From NCBI GenBank assembly GCA_934120645.1, contig CAKOUO010000006.1, positions 1 to 64,000 on the forward strand: a stretch of DNA of 64,000 nucleotides, written 5' to 3'. A program made the position numbers and the translations under genes. This stretch comes from an uncultured Clostridia bacterium (GTDB lineage: Bacteria > Bacillota > Clostridia > TANB77 > CAG-508). Under the pieces are notes generated by a model that did no database searches, was not told where the DNA came from, and was given only the letters and a program-made list of their open reading frames with translations. Below are positions 17,695-25,322 of this stretch, in pieces. Each line of letters begins with the position of its first letter. Within the stretch, counting starts at the first letter, position 1.

Positions 17695-17723
17695 AAGCCT
17701 ATTATTTTTTAATAATAGGCCTT
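17695..17723. terminator. Bidirectional terminator between gpr and ytxC
   Basis: AAGCCTATTATT pairs with AATAATAGGCCTT around a short T loop, with A and T tracts on the outside. It overlaps the last codons of the leftward ytxC. Confidence 0.85.
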
Positions 17724-18568
17724 ATATTTTTATTATTTTGATATAGTTTACAAATATTGCAATCAGTGCAAATTTCGATTTTACTTTCAAAAATTAATCC
17801 TAGAGTATGAATAAATTCATCAACATAGTTATCAATAAGATGAATATAAATTTTCTTAGGAAGTAATGTAAGTAGAGTATTTAAAGCATAATCGTTAGAA
17901 GAAAAACTTATATCAGACAAATATTTTGCTTTCATAATATTATCAGATATATTTATAATATTTTTATTTTTATCTAATAAAATAGAATTATCATTAGAAT
18001 AAATTAAATGTACCATGTCACAAGTAGAATGTTGAGAATTTACATATACTTTTAATAAAGAAACAAATTCAAAATATTCTTTTTCAATAACAAAAGTATT
18101 AACAGCTTGGTCAACAACTTCTTCTAATATTGATAAATAATCTTTTATCCTAAAATTGACAAAACCTGTTAAAATAATAGATTTATTTAATTCCAAGTAG
18201 GAAGAAAAGTCATTAATTAGACAATTATATTTTTGGTCAAAATATTTATTGAAATCATCTGAAAAAATATCAAAACAAATATTTAAAATTTCTTTTTTTT
18301 CAGAAGCTTCAAAATAAAAATAATTTTTTAAAATAAGAGTTTTTAAAAAAGTATCTTCAAGCTCATCTATAACAAGACAAGATAAAATACAGGAAAGTTC
18401 ATGAATAAATTTTTTATCATCATTTCCTCTATAATGTATAATCACATTTTTATAATTTTTAAATTTGTTAGAAGAAATACAAATATGGTCAAGTTCTATA
18501 TAATCAAGTTCAGATAGCAGATAGTCTAATAAATTAGAATTGTTTGTTTTTATACATATAGATTTCAT
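17702..18568 (-). CDS. ytxC: YtxC-like sporulation protein
   Basis: 288 residues, soluble, with no membrane segment. The layout fits the YtxC family (about 280 residues): a helical N-terminal part, the central stretch around FYFEASEKKEILNIC and FVNFRIKDYLSILEEVVDQAVN, and a C-terminal cysteine-containing tail. Conserved in endospore formers, function unknown. The window offers two C-terminal cysteines close together (CTDCNIC), unusual and possibly metal-binding. Convergent with gpr; GGAG lies upstream of its ATG. Confidence 0.8.
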   Translation of the reverse strand: MKSICIKTNNSNLLDYLLSELDYIELDHICISSNKFKNYKNVIIHYRGNDDKKFIHELSCILSCLVIDELEDTFLKTLILKNYFYFEASEKKEILNICFDIFSDDFNKYFDQKYNCLINDFSSYLELNKSIILTGFVNFRIKDYLSILEEVVDQAVNTFVIEKEYFEFVSLLKVYVNSQHSTCDMVHLIYSNDNSILLDKNKNIINISDNIMKAKYLSDISFSSNDYALNTLLTLLPKKIYIHLIDNYVDEFIHTLGLIFESKIEICTDCNICKLYQNNKNIRPIIKK

Positions 18569-18664
18569 GAAAAAACTCCTTTCTAATCTAGTATCTGCTA
18601 AATTTATAAAAGTTATACAATATAATATGAGTTTTTTACTAAAATGAAATATGTCCCAAATAAT

Positions 18665-18706
18665 AAAAAAATAGTAAAAGGGAATAGTTCCTTTTTACTA
18701 TTTTTA
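18665..18706 (-). terminator. Terminator of the DUF4912-GH57 operon
   Basis: ATAGTAAAAGGGA pairs with TTCCTTTTTACTAT around ATAG; read on the minus strand it is followed by a T tract. It lies directly after the GH57 stop. Confidence 0.8.
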
Positions 18707-20290
18707 ACTATAAATCATATAATCAATATCAGGAAATACACAATCTTTTTTTGAAATATCTTTCAAAAATTCTTCATCAATTTCATTATTTTTTATTTGA
18801 TAATATAATTTTGTAAATCTACCTATGTGATCTTTTATTCTCTTTTTTGCATAATCAACCATTGTTCCATTTGTAATAATAAATAGCCAATCACTACTTT
18901 GCGCAAGTAATAATTCTCTTGCACATTGATTTAAAGCTTTTTTCTTTAAACCTTTAGCATTAGGGTAAAGATTAGCAAGTTCACACATTCTATCACCAGC
19001 TATATGTAAATGTTTATGAACATAATCATTAGAAGTATTTAACCAAACTTCACTGTAACCATTTGCACCCCAACTAGAACGACAAGGTGAAGAAATTTGC
19101 ATTTCTGGATATCTATCAATATATTCTGATGGTGTGATTAATTCAAAGTTACAATCATCATAATAAATCTTTTTAAACAATATATATAACCAATATGGGC
19201 CTTCATACCACCAATGACCATAAAGTTCAGCATCATAAGGACATAAAATAATAGGTGGTTTATCCATATATTGAGCCAAATCATTTATTTGTTTAGTTCT
19301 ACAATCTAAGAAATGACCAGCTTGTTTTTCTGCAGAATCTTTAGCCCATTGGATATCATAATAATCTTTATTTTCAGTTTTTCCTGTAATTCTATAATAT
19401 TTAATTCCAGTATGAACTCTAACACCATTATGAGCAATATAAGGTTTTATATAGTCATAATCAGCATCATATCCTATATCACGATAAAATTCTCTATAAT
19501 TAAAATCACCAGGATAACCATTAATAGAACTCCAAACTTGTCTTGATGATTCCATATCACGACCAAATGCTATTACTCCTTCTGGTGAAACAATAGGAGA
19601 GAAAGTTCCATATATAGGTGTAGGGTCTGCATATAAAATACCATGTGATTCTGTTATAACATATTCTATACCAAATTCTCTTAAGTATTTATCAGCTTCA
19701 GGAATATAGCCACATTCTGGAAGCCAAATACCACGAGGTTGTTTACCAAAATATTTTTTATAAGTTTGAACACCAACTGCAATCTGAGCTTTTACAGTTT
19801 TTTCATTAACATATAAAATTGGAAAATATCCATGAGTTGCACCACATGTAATAATTTCTAGTACACCAATATCCTGAAAATGTTTAAATTGACTAATTAA
19901 ATCACAATTAAAAACATCTTTAAATAAATGTAAATCATTTGAATATCTATCAAAATAATATTTAGAAAGTTTATTTACTTTTTCATTATTAGCAGTTCTA
20001 ACTAATTCTTTTTTTGAAAGTTCAATCATTCTTTTTAAATACTTAATATATTTTCTTTGTAATAATTTATTATCTAACATTGAAAGTAGAGGAGGAGTCA
20101 TTGACATTGTAATTCTAAATTTAACACCTTCATCAACTAACTTTTTGAAATTTGTAAGTAATGGTATGTAGGTTTCTGAAATAGCTTCATATAACCAAGA
20201 TTCTTCTAAATAATCATCACTTTCTGGATGATGAATAAATGGAAGATGTGCATGTAATACAAAACTTACAAAGCCTTTTTTCTCTTGCAT
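18704..20290 (-). CDS. GH57 family 1,4-alpha-glucan branching enzyme (DUF1957 C-terminus)
   Basis: 528 residues. The N-terminal GH57 barrel has LHAHLPFIHHPE (conserved His pair), GATHGYFP, GIWLPECGY (the glutamate of the GH57 nucleophile motif) and, in the later region, CPYDAELYGHWWYEGP containing the acid Asp. The C-terminal helical DUF1957 domain covers about residues 410-525. It forms alpha-1,6 branches in glycogen-type storage glucans. Second gene of a leftward pair with a DUF4912 protein, 46 bases after it; such pairs recur in Clostridia. No glgA or glgC is near. Confidence 0.88.
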   Translation of the reverse strand: MQEKKGFVSFVLHAHLPFIHHPESDDYLEESWLYEAISETYIPLLTNFKKLVDEGVKFRITMSMTPPLLSMLDNKLLQRKYIKYLKRMIELSKKELVRTANNEKVNKLSKYYFDRYSNDLHLFKDVFNCDLISQFKHFQDIGVLEIITCGATHGYFPILYVNEKTVKAQIAVGVQTYKKYFGKQPRGIWLPECGYIPEADKYLREFGIEYVITESHGILYADPTPIYGTFSPIVSPEGVIAFGRDMESSRQVWSSINGYPGDFNYREFYRDIGYDADYDYIKPYIAHNGVRVHTGIKYYRITGKTENKDYYDIQWAKDSAEKQAGHFLDCRTKQINDLAQYMDKPPIILCPYDAELYGHWWYEGPYWLYILFKKIYYDDCNFELITPSEYIDRYPEMQISSPCRSSWGANGYSEVWLNTSNDYVHKHLHIAGDRMCELANLYPNAKGLKKKALNQCARELLLAQSSDWLFIITNGTMVDYAKKRIKDHIGRFTKLYYQIKNNEIDEEFLKDISKKDCVFPDIDYMIYS

Positions 20291-20336
20291 TATAATTCTC
20301 CTTTTTTTACTCTTTTTATTGGGACATATAGTTCAT

Positions 20337-21158
20337 TTATTTAAATTGTGAAGATGTATTAGAAGAAGGGTTTGACATATCATAAATATCTTCTACATTT
20401 TCATCTTTGTAAATTTGTTTATATAAATCATAAATATTGTGAATTTTACCCATATTTCTAATAAAAGTTAAATTAGATATATTTTTTGTAGAAACTTTAT
20501 TGTTTTTAACATTTTTAAAGTAAACCATGTTTTGTTCTTTGTCAAATAAAATATGATCATTAGGAGATTCTATTTCATTTGATGATGTAACAAAAATATA
20601 ATTATCATTAATTTTATTATTATTTACAATTGGGCGTCTACCAAGTTCAATTCTATAGTCAGATTTACTATCATTTACATGTAAATACCAACTATTTGCA
20701 AAATCATTTATATCAACTTCAAAACTATAATGTAAAGTATCATTATAAACAATAAGAACAGGTTTTGTAGTTTCAAAGAAGTTTTCTCCATATTGTTTTT
20801 TATAATTTTCTCTATCTTTATCAGAAATTTCCCAATAAATGAATAAAGTTGTAGGTGTTTGTGCTAAAACTTTTACAACTGTTTGATTATAACTATAAGG
20901 TAAATCATAATATTCATTAGTTATAAGAACTTTTTTCTTAGATGTTGATTTTGTAGTTGTTCTTTTTGTAGGAGATTTTTTTGTTGTTTTTGATACTTTT
21001 GTTTCAGATTTTGTAGTTGTACTCTTTTTTGCAGAAGCAGATTTAGTACTTGAGTTAGATTTTGACTTAGTTTTAGTTGTACTGCTTTTTATATTATCTA
21101 CTTTTTTTGTTTTTAATTCTTTTTCTATTTCTTTATTTTCTTTTGGTTTTCTTGGCAT
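20337..21158 (-). CDS. DUF4912 domain protein with basic Ser/Thr/Lys-rich N-terminus
   Basis: 273 residues. Residues 1-75 are almost only Lys, Ser, Thr and Ala in short repeats (TTKSE, KKSPTKR) and are surely disordered and strongly positive. A DUF4912 domain follows: DLPYSYNQTVVKVLAQTPTT, LFIYWEIS, then a beta domain with WYLHVNDSKSDYRIELGR. DUF4912 resembles a carbohydrate- or ligand-binding beta-sandwich. It is the promoter-proximal partner of the branching enzyme; the basic tail might bind polyanions. GGAGG precedes its ATG. Confidence 0.8.
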   Translation of the reverse strand: MPRKPKENKEIEKELKTKKVDNIKSSTTKTKSKSNSSTKSASAKKSTTTKSETKVSKTTKKSPTKRTTTKSTSKKKVLITNEYYDLPYSYNQTVVKVLAQTPTTLFIYWEISDKDRENYKKQYGENFFETTKPVLIVYNDTLHYSFEVDINDFANSWYLHVNDSKSDYRIELGRRPIVNNNKINDNYIFVTSSNEIESPNDHILFDKEQNMVYFKNVKNNKVSTKNISNLTFIRNMGKIHNIYDLYKQIYKDENVEDIYDMSNPSSNTSSQFK

Positions 21159-21195
21159 TTTTTCCTCCTATGTATATCTCATTTTTCTTTTATAT

Positions 21196-21224
21196 ATACT
21201 ATAATAAAATTGAAATAAATTCAA
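21196..21224 (-). promoter_or_regulatory. Predicted promoter of the DUF4912-GH57 operon
   Basis: On the minus strand: TTGAAT (21224-21219), a 17-base spacer, TAGTAT (21201-21196), 38 bases before the DUF4912 start. The remaining gap to 21436 shows no gene. Confidence 0.5.
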
Positions 21225-21436
21225 GTAAAATAAACAAAAAAAATAAAAGAATTTCAATAAAATTTTGGAAAATGACAAATTATTTTTCTTGATTTTTCAG
21301 TAAGACCATGATAATATAATGCCATGCAATAAATTTAATTAAACAACTTAGGAATTATAGATTAACAAGTACTAGAAACAACAAAACTTAGTAAAGAATA
21401 TATAGAAAAAATAAAAAAAGAAAAGAAGGAATTTAC

Positions 21437-21877
21437 ATGTCAAGAATAAGATTAGCAGGTATTATACCAATGGAAGATGGATTTGCTTTAATGCATAGAA
21501 AAGATGTAATAAAAAATCCAGATAGAAAAGAATATTATGTTTTCCCTGGAGGAGGAAGAGAAGGGGAAGAAACATATGAAGAAGGAACTTTAAGAGAAAT
21601 AAAAGAAGAATTTGGAATAGATGTAAGAATTGTAAAAAAATTATATGAAGAATATTCAGAAAAATTTGACCAAACAACAATATATTATTTATGTGAATAT
21701 GTAAGTGGAAAATTTGGAACAGGAACAGGACCTGAATTTTCAAATGATCCTAAATATATAGATAGTGGAAAATACCTTCCTGAAATAGTAAAAAGAGAAG
21801 ATATAGAAAAAATTCCATTAATGCCACCAGAAATTAAAGAAAAATTTGTAGATGACATAAGAAAAAATAAAATTTAA
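21437..21877 (+). CDS. Nudix hydrolase
   Basis: 146 residues. A complete Nudix box runs from GGGREGEETYEEGTLREIKEEFGI-type spacing (G-x5-E-x7-REU-x-EE-x-GU) at about residues 36-59, so it should hydrolyse a nucleoside diphosphate linked to some moiety with Mg. The N-terminal RIRLAGIIPMEDGFALMHRK is typical of the MutT-like group; the substrate cannot be read. Monocistronic, upstream of the rpsB promoter. Confidence 0.88.
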   Translation: MSRIRLAGIIPMEDGFALMHRKDVIKNPDRKEYYVFPGGGREGEETYEEGTLREIKEEFGIDVRIVKKLYEEYSEKFDQTTIYYLCEYVSGKFGTGTGPEFSNDPKYIDSGKYLPEIVKREDIEKIPLMPPEIKEKFVDDIRKNKI

Positions 21878-21887
21878 TAAAAAATGC

Positions 21888-21916
21888 TTGCAATTATAGG
21901 AAAATGCTGGTATAAT
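21888..21916 (+). promoter_or_regulatory. Strong sigma-A promoter of rpsB-tsf
   Basis: TTGCAA (21888-21893), a 17-base spacer, TATAAT (21911-21916), about 110 bases before rpsB. Confidence 0.75.
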
Positions 21917-22025
21917 AATATGCGTATTAAACACATAAAGCAAGTTTAAAGGGAAGTGCCAAGAAATTGGTCCTATTTAAATGATGAACTTTATGGAAGT
22001 AAAAACAAAAAGGGAGGAATTTAAA
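21917..22025 (+). promoter_or_regulatory. Structured rpsB leader
   Basis: The untranslated leader contains CCAA-GAAA-TTGG, a GNRA-capped stem, inside an outer pairing of TTTAAAGGG with TCCTATTTAAA. S2 autoregulates rpsB through leader structures in other bacteria, so this is a candidate S2-binding site; that role is inference. A short in-frame extension from ATG 21981 is unlikely to be used, since GGGAGG lies before ATG 22026. Confidence 0.45.
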
Positions 22026-22808
22026 ATGGCAGTAGTTGCAATGAAACAATTACTTGAAGCAGGTGTTCACTTTGGACATCAAACAAGAAGATGGGATCCT
22101 AAAATGGCTGAATATATATTCCAAGCTAGAAACGGAATCCATATAATCGATTTACAAAAAACATCTAAAAAATTAGATGAAGCTTATGCATTCTTAAAAG
22201 AACAAGTTGAAGAAGGAAAAACAGTTTTATTTGTTGGAACAAAAAAACAAGCTCAAGAATGTATGAAAGAAGCAGCAATCAAATCAGGAATGTACTATGT
22301 TGATCAAAGATGGTTAGGAGGAATGCTAACAAACTTTGATACTATAAGAACAAGAGTACAAAGATTAAAAGATTTAGAAAAAATGGCAGAAGACGGAACT
22401 TTTGAAGTATTACCTAAAAAAGAAGTAATATTACTTAAAAAAGAAATGGAAAAACTAGAAAGAAACTTAGGTGGAATTAAAGAAATGGACAAATTACCTG
22501 GAGTTATATTCTTAGTAGATCCTAAAAAAGAACATATAGCTATATTAGAAGCTAAAAAATTAGGAATACCAGTAATAGGATTAGTTGATACAAACTGTAA
22601 TCCTGAAGAAGTTGACTATGCTATACCAGGAAATGATGACGCTATAAGAGCTGTAAAATTAATAGCAGATGTTATGGCAAATGCTATCATTGAAGGTAAA
22701 CAAGGAGAAAGCTTTGACGCAGAAGAAGTACAAGAAACTGAAGCTACTTCAGAAGAACCAGAGCAAATCTCAATGGAAGAAGTTGTAGAAAACAGCGAAG
22801 AAGAATAA
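22026..22808 (+). CDS. rpsB: 30S ribosomal protein S2
   Basis: 260 residues. Starts MAVVAMKQLLEAGVHFGHQT, with the RWDPKMAEYIFQARNGIHIIDL block and the C-terminal VDTNCNPEEVDYAIPGNDDA segment, followed by an acidic tail of about 25 residues rich in Glu that is longer than in many S2 proteins. S2 joins the small subunit late and bridges head and body with S1-type contacts. GGGAGG is 9 bases from ATG 22026. First gene of rpsB-tsf. Confidence 0.98.
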   Translation: MAVVAMKQLLEAGVHFGHQTRRWDPKMAEYIFQARNGIHIIDLQKTSKKLDEAYAFLKEQVEEGKTVLFVGTKKQAQECMKEAAIKSGMYYVDQRWLGGMLTNFDTIRTRVQRLKDLEKMAEDGTFEVLPKKEVILLKKEMEKLERNLGGIKEMDKLPGVIFLVDPKKEHIAILEAKKLGIPVIGLVDTNCNPEEVDYAIPGNDDAIRAVKLIADVMANAIIEGKQGESFDAEEVQETEATSEEPEQISMEEVVENSEEE

Positions 22809-22822
22809 TAAATATAAAATAA

Positions 22823-22876
22823 AAAGGGCGAGCAACGCTCGTACGAAAATATTCGGACGTAGCAAGCTGGCCCTTT
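22823..22876 (+). terminator. GC-rich hairpin between rpsB and tsf (attenuator or repeat)
   Basis: AAAGGGC (22823-22829) pairs with GCCCTTT (22870-22876) and encloses GAGC-AAC-GCTC and a GTACG/CGGAC region. The following AATTT is a weak T tract. It may reduce read-through into tsf, or be a dispersed element; its GC content stands out. Confidence 0.5.
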
Positions 22877-22917
22877 AATTTAAAATATAATTAAATAATA
22901 AAGGGAGGAATTTTTAA

Positions 22918-23796
22918 ATGGTTACAGCAAGTTTAGTAAAAGAATTAAGAGAAAAAACAGGAGCAGGAATGATGGACTGCAAAAAAGTTTTAACAGAAAC
23001 TGATGGAGATATGGAAAAAGCAATGGATTTACTAAGAGAAAGAGGAATTGCAAAAGCAGCTAAAAAATCAGGAAGAGTTGCAGCAGAAGGATTAGTAGAA
23101 GCTTATATTTCAGAAGATGGAAAAAAAGGTGCTGTTGTAGAAGTTAATTCTGAAACAGACTTTGTTGCTAAAAACGAAGAATTTAAAACATTTGTTATGA
23201 ATGTAGCAAAACAAATAGTAGATACAAACCCAGCAGATGTTGAAGCATTATTAGCTCAACCAGCAGAATTCGAAGCTGGAAAAACAGTTCAAGAAGCTTT
23301 AGTTGGAAAAATAGCAACAATAGGAGAAAACTTATCAATCAGAAGATTTGTAAGATTTGAATCAACAGGATTAGTAGCAAAATATATACATGGTGATGGA
23401 AAAATAGCTGTATTAGTTAATATGTCAAAAGGAACAGAAGAAGTTGCTAAAGATATTTGTATGCAAATTGCAGCTGCTAGACCAGAATATGTAAGAAAAG
23501 AAGAAGTTCCACAAGAAAGAGTAGACAAAGAAATGGAAATTCTAAAAATTCAAACAATGAATGAAGGAAAACCAGAAGCAATAGCTGAAAAAATAGTTCA
23601 AGGTAGAATTGGAAAATTCTATGAAGAAATTTGTTTAGTAGATCAAGCTTTTGTTAAAGATCCAAGCAAAAAAGTATCTCAATTATTAGCTGAAACAGAT
23701 AGCGATGTTGTAGCATTTGCTAGATTAGAAAAAGGTGAAGGAATTGAGAAAAAAGAAGAAAACTTTGCAGAAGAAGTTATGAACCAATTAAAATAA
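22918..23796 (+). CDS. tsf: Elongation factor Ts
   Basis: GDP/GTP exchange factor for EF-Tu. 292 residues: the N-terminal UBA-like domain with LREKTGAGMMDCKKVLTE, the core repeats with NSETDFVAKNEEF (the TDFV motif that inserts into EF-Tu), the coiled-coil and the ending DSDVVAFARLEKGEG. GGGAGG precedes ATG 22918. Paired with rpsB as in most bacteria. Confidence 0.98.
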   Translation: MVTASLVKELREKTGAGMMDCKKVLTETDGDMEKAMDLLRERGIAKAAKKSGRVAAEGLVEAYISEDGKKGAVVEVNSETDFVAKNEEFKTFVMNVAKQIVDTNPADVEALLAQPAEFEAGKTVQEALVGKIATIGENLSIRRFVRFESTGLVAKYIHGDGKIAVLVNMSKGTEEVAKDICMQIAAARPEYVRKEEVPQERVDKEMEILKIQTMNEGKPEAIAEKIVQGRIGKFYEEICLVDQAFVKDPSKKVSQLLAETDSDVVAFARLEKGEGIEKKEENFAEEVMNQLK

Positions 23797-23849
23797 ACAA
23801 ACTTATAAAAAATAAAAAATAGGGTAAATTATAAAAAAGGAGAAAATCT

Positions 23850-24692
23850 ATGTTAGTAGAAATTATCAAATTTATAATTTACTCTATTTTTATAGTTTTA
23901 ATATCAAAATATATATTAGTAACAACTTTAAGAAAATTAGCAGAAAGTTTGAATCTAAAAGCAAAAACAGTAGGAGATATAGCAGGATATGCAACATCAA
24001 TACCAGAATTTTTAACAATAACAACATCTAGCCTTAGGGGATTAGTTGGAGCAAGTGTATATAATATAATAAGTTCTAATATAATAAATTTAATACAATA
24101 TATTGGAGCAATAATTTTAAATAAAAATACGCAAAGATTAAAAAACAAAGCAATTATAACAGATTTAGTATTAGTAATATTAACAATTATAATTCCAATA
24201 ATATTAATAGTATTTAAAATTAGATTAAATTTAGCAATAGTCCCAATATTTATAATACTATATTTGGCATTTATATATATAAATAGTAATGTCCATAAAT
24301 TGTACTTGCAAAAAGAAGATAAAGAAATAGAAGAAGAATTTGAAAATGAGAAAAAAGTAGAAAGAGGAAATAAATTAAATTCATTAAAATATATAGCGTA
24401 TTTAATTATAACAGGAATATTATTATATTTTATAGGAGAAGCATTAGGAAATACACTAGAAAATTTATGTAATTTATTTAATGTACCACAAATAATAATA
24501 GGAATACTTTTAGGATTTACAACAAGTATACCAGAATTATTAACATTTTTTGAAGCACAAAAACACCACAAAAAAGCAGAAGATGATATGCTTGGAGTTG
24601 TTGAAGCAACAAATAATTTATTAACATCTAATATATTAAATCTATTTATAATTCAAACAATAGGAATAATTATAATTAGTATAGTACAATAA
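23850..24692 (+). CDS. CaCA-type sodium/calcium exchanger-like membrane protein
   Basis: 280 residues with about nine or ten membrane segments and two inverted halves. Both alpha-repeat signatures are visible: AGYATSIPEFLT near residue 50 with SSLRGLVGASVYNIISSN after it, and LGFTTSIPELLT near residue 225 with EATNNLLTSNILN after it. This is the (G)xxTSxPE motif that coordinates cations in the CaCA superfamily. The hydrophilic centre (residues 150-180) is charged. Ion identity is unknown. Between tsf and a small HTH-like gene; probably its own unit or read from tsf. Confidence 0.8.
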   Translation: MLVEIIKFIIYSIFIVLISKYILVTTLRKLAESLNLKAKTVGDIAGYATSIPEFLTITTSSLRGLVGASVYNIISSNIINLIQYIGAIILNKNTQRLKNKAIITDLVLVILTIIIPIILIVFKIRLNLAIVPIFIILYLAFIYINSNVHKLYLQKEDKEIEEEFENEKKVERGNKLNSLKYIAYLIITGILLYFIGEALGNTLENLCNLFNVPQIIIGILLGFTTSIPELLTFFEAQKHHKKAEDDMLGVVEATNNLLTSNILNLFIIQTIGIIIISIVQ

Positions 24693-24705
24693 TTTAATAA
24701 AAATA

Positions 24706-24734
24706 TTGACAAATTATTAATAATGTAATAAATT
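24706..24734 (+). promoter_or_regulatory. Predicted promoter
   Basis: TTGACA (24706-24711), a 17-base spacer, TAAATT (24729-24734), 35 bases before the small gene at 24770. Confidence 0.5.
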
Positions 24735-24769
24735 ATAAAAAAACAAAAGAATTATAAAGGAGAAGTAAA

Positions 24770-25123
24770 ATGGAAAAAAATACAGAATACGAAGAAGAAT
24801 TTAATACTATAAAAAGATATTTAGCATTAAAACCTGAAAGTACAAAAGTTGAAGTTAGTTACTATACACAAGTTTCACTACCAATAATAGATGAATTGAT
24901 AGAAAAAGAAAGATTGGAACAAAAAAATGGATATTTAGTACTAGCAAGAAAACGTAGTATGACAGAGGAAAAAAGAAGAAAGCTTATAGAAGGTCTTTCA
25001 GCATATAGAACAAAAAACGAACCTGAAAATCAAAAATCAAAATTAGTAGAAGATTTGGAAAATAAATATGGAAGAAAATCTAATTATCAAATAGATGAGT
25101 TAGAAGAAGAGGAAGAAAGATAA
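24770..25123 (+). CDS. Small HTH-like protein, unknown function
   Basis: 117 residues. IKRYLALKPESTKVEVSYYT with VSLPIIDELIEKERL looks like a winged-helix or tri-helical DNA-binding unit similar in pattern to YvyF-type flagellar regulators, and a basic and then acidic tail follows. I cannot assign a family. Own promoter, and a terminator directly after the stop, so it is monocistronic; it precedes the heat-shock operon. Confidence 0.45.
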   Translation: MEKNTEYEEEFNTIKRYLALKPESTKVEVSYYTQVSLPIIDELIEKERLEQKNGYLVLARKRSMTEEKRRKLIEGLSAYRTKNEPENQKSKLVEDLENKYGRKSNYQIDELEEEEER

Positions 25124-25155
25124 AACAGTGAATTTTATTTAATTTACTGTTTTTT
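25122..25155 (+). terminator. Terminator before the hrcA promoter
   Basis: AAAACAGTGAATT pairs with AATTTACTGTTTT (one G-T pair), followed by T residues. Confidence 0.75.
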
Positions 25156-25231
25156 ATTATTGTAAAATCTTAAGTAATATTCACAGAAATTTTAAATAAG
25201 AATACTGTTCACAAAAAATTCACAAATATTT

Positions 25232-25258
25232 TTAGCAAAAGGTATTGACAAGTGCTAA
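25232..25258 (+). promoter_or_regulatory. CIRCE-like operator 1
   Basis: TTAGCAAAA (25232-25240), 9 bases, AAGTGCTAA (25250-25258). Six-base left and seven-base right matches to the TTAGCACTC-N9-GAGTGCTAA consensus bound by HrcA. It overlaps the -35 box. Confidence 0.7.
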
Positions 25259-25271
25259 AAAAGGATATAAT
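25245..25271 (+). promoter_or_regulatory. Promoter of hrcA-grpE-dnaK-dnaJ
   Basis: TTGACA (25245-25250) and TATAAT (25266-25271) with a 15-base spacer, or an overlapping TAATAT 17 bases away. The -35 box lies inside CIRCE-like element 1. Confidence 0.6.
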
Positions 25272-25282
25272 ATATATGAAGA

Positions 25283-25309
25283 TTAGCAAACAAAACAAAA
25301 GAGTGCTAA
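25283..25309 (+). promoter_or_regulatory. CIRCE operator 2
   Basis: TTAGCAAAC (25283-25291), 9 bases, GAGTGCTAA (25301-25309). The right half is perfect, the left half has two differences. It lies just downstream of the -10 box and 13 bases before the hrcA start. Confidence 0.85.
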
Positions 25310-25322
25310 AAGAGGTGATAAG

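Noticed and set aside
21981..22025. Fifteen-residue extension of S2
   Set aside because: No ribosome site for ATG 21981, whereas GGGAGG fits ATG 22026 and the family start.
23879..24571. 230-residue leftward frame opposite the CaCA exchanger
   Set aside because: It mirrors the hydrophobic gene on the plus strand and lacks a ribosome site or domain.
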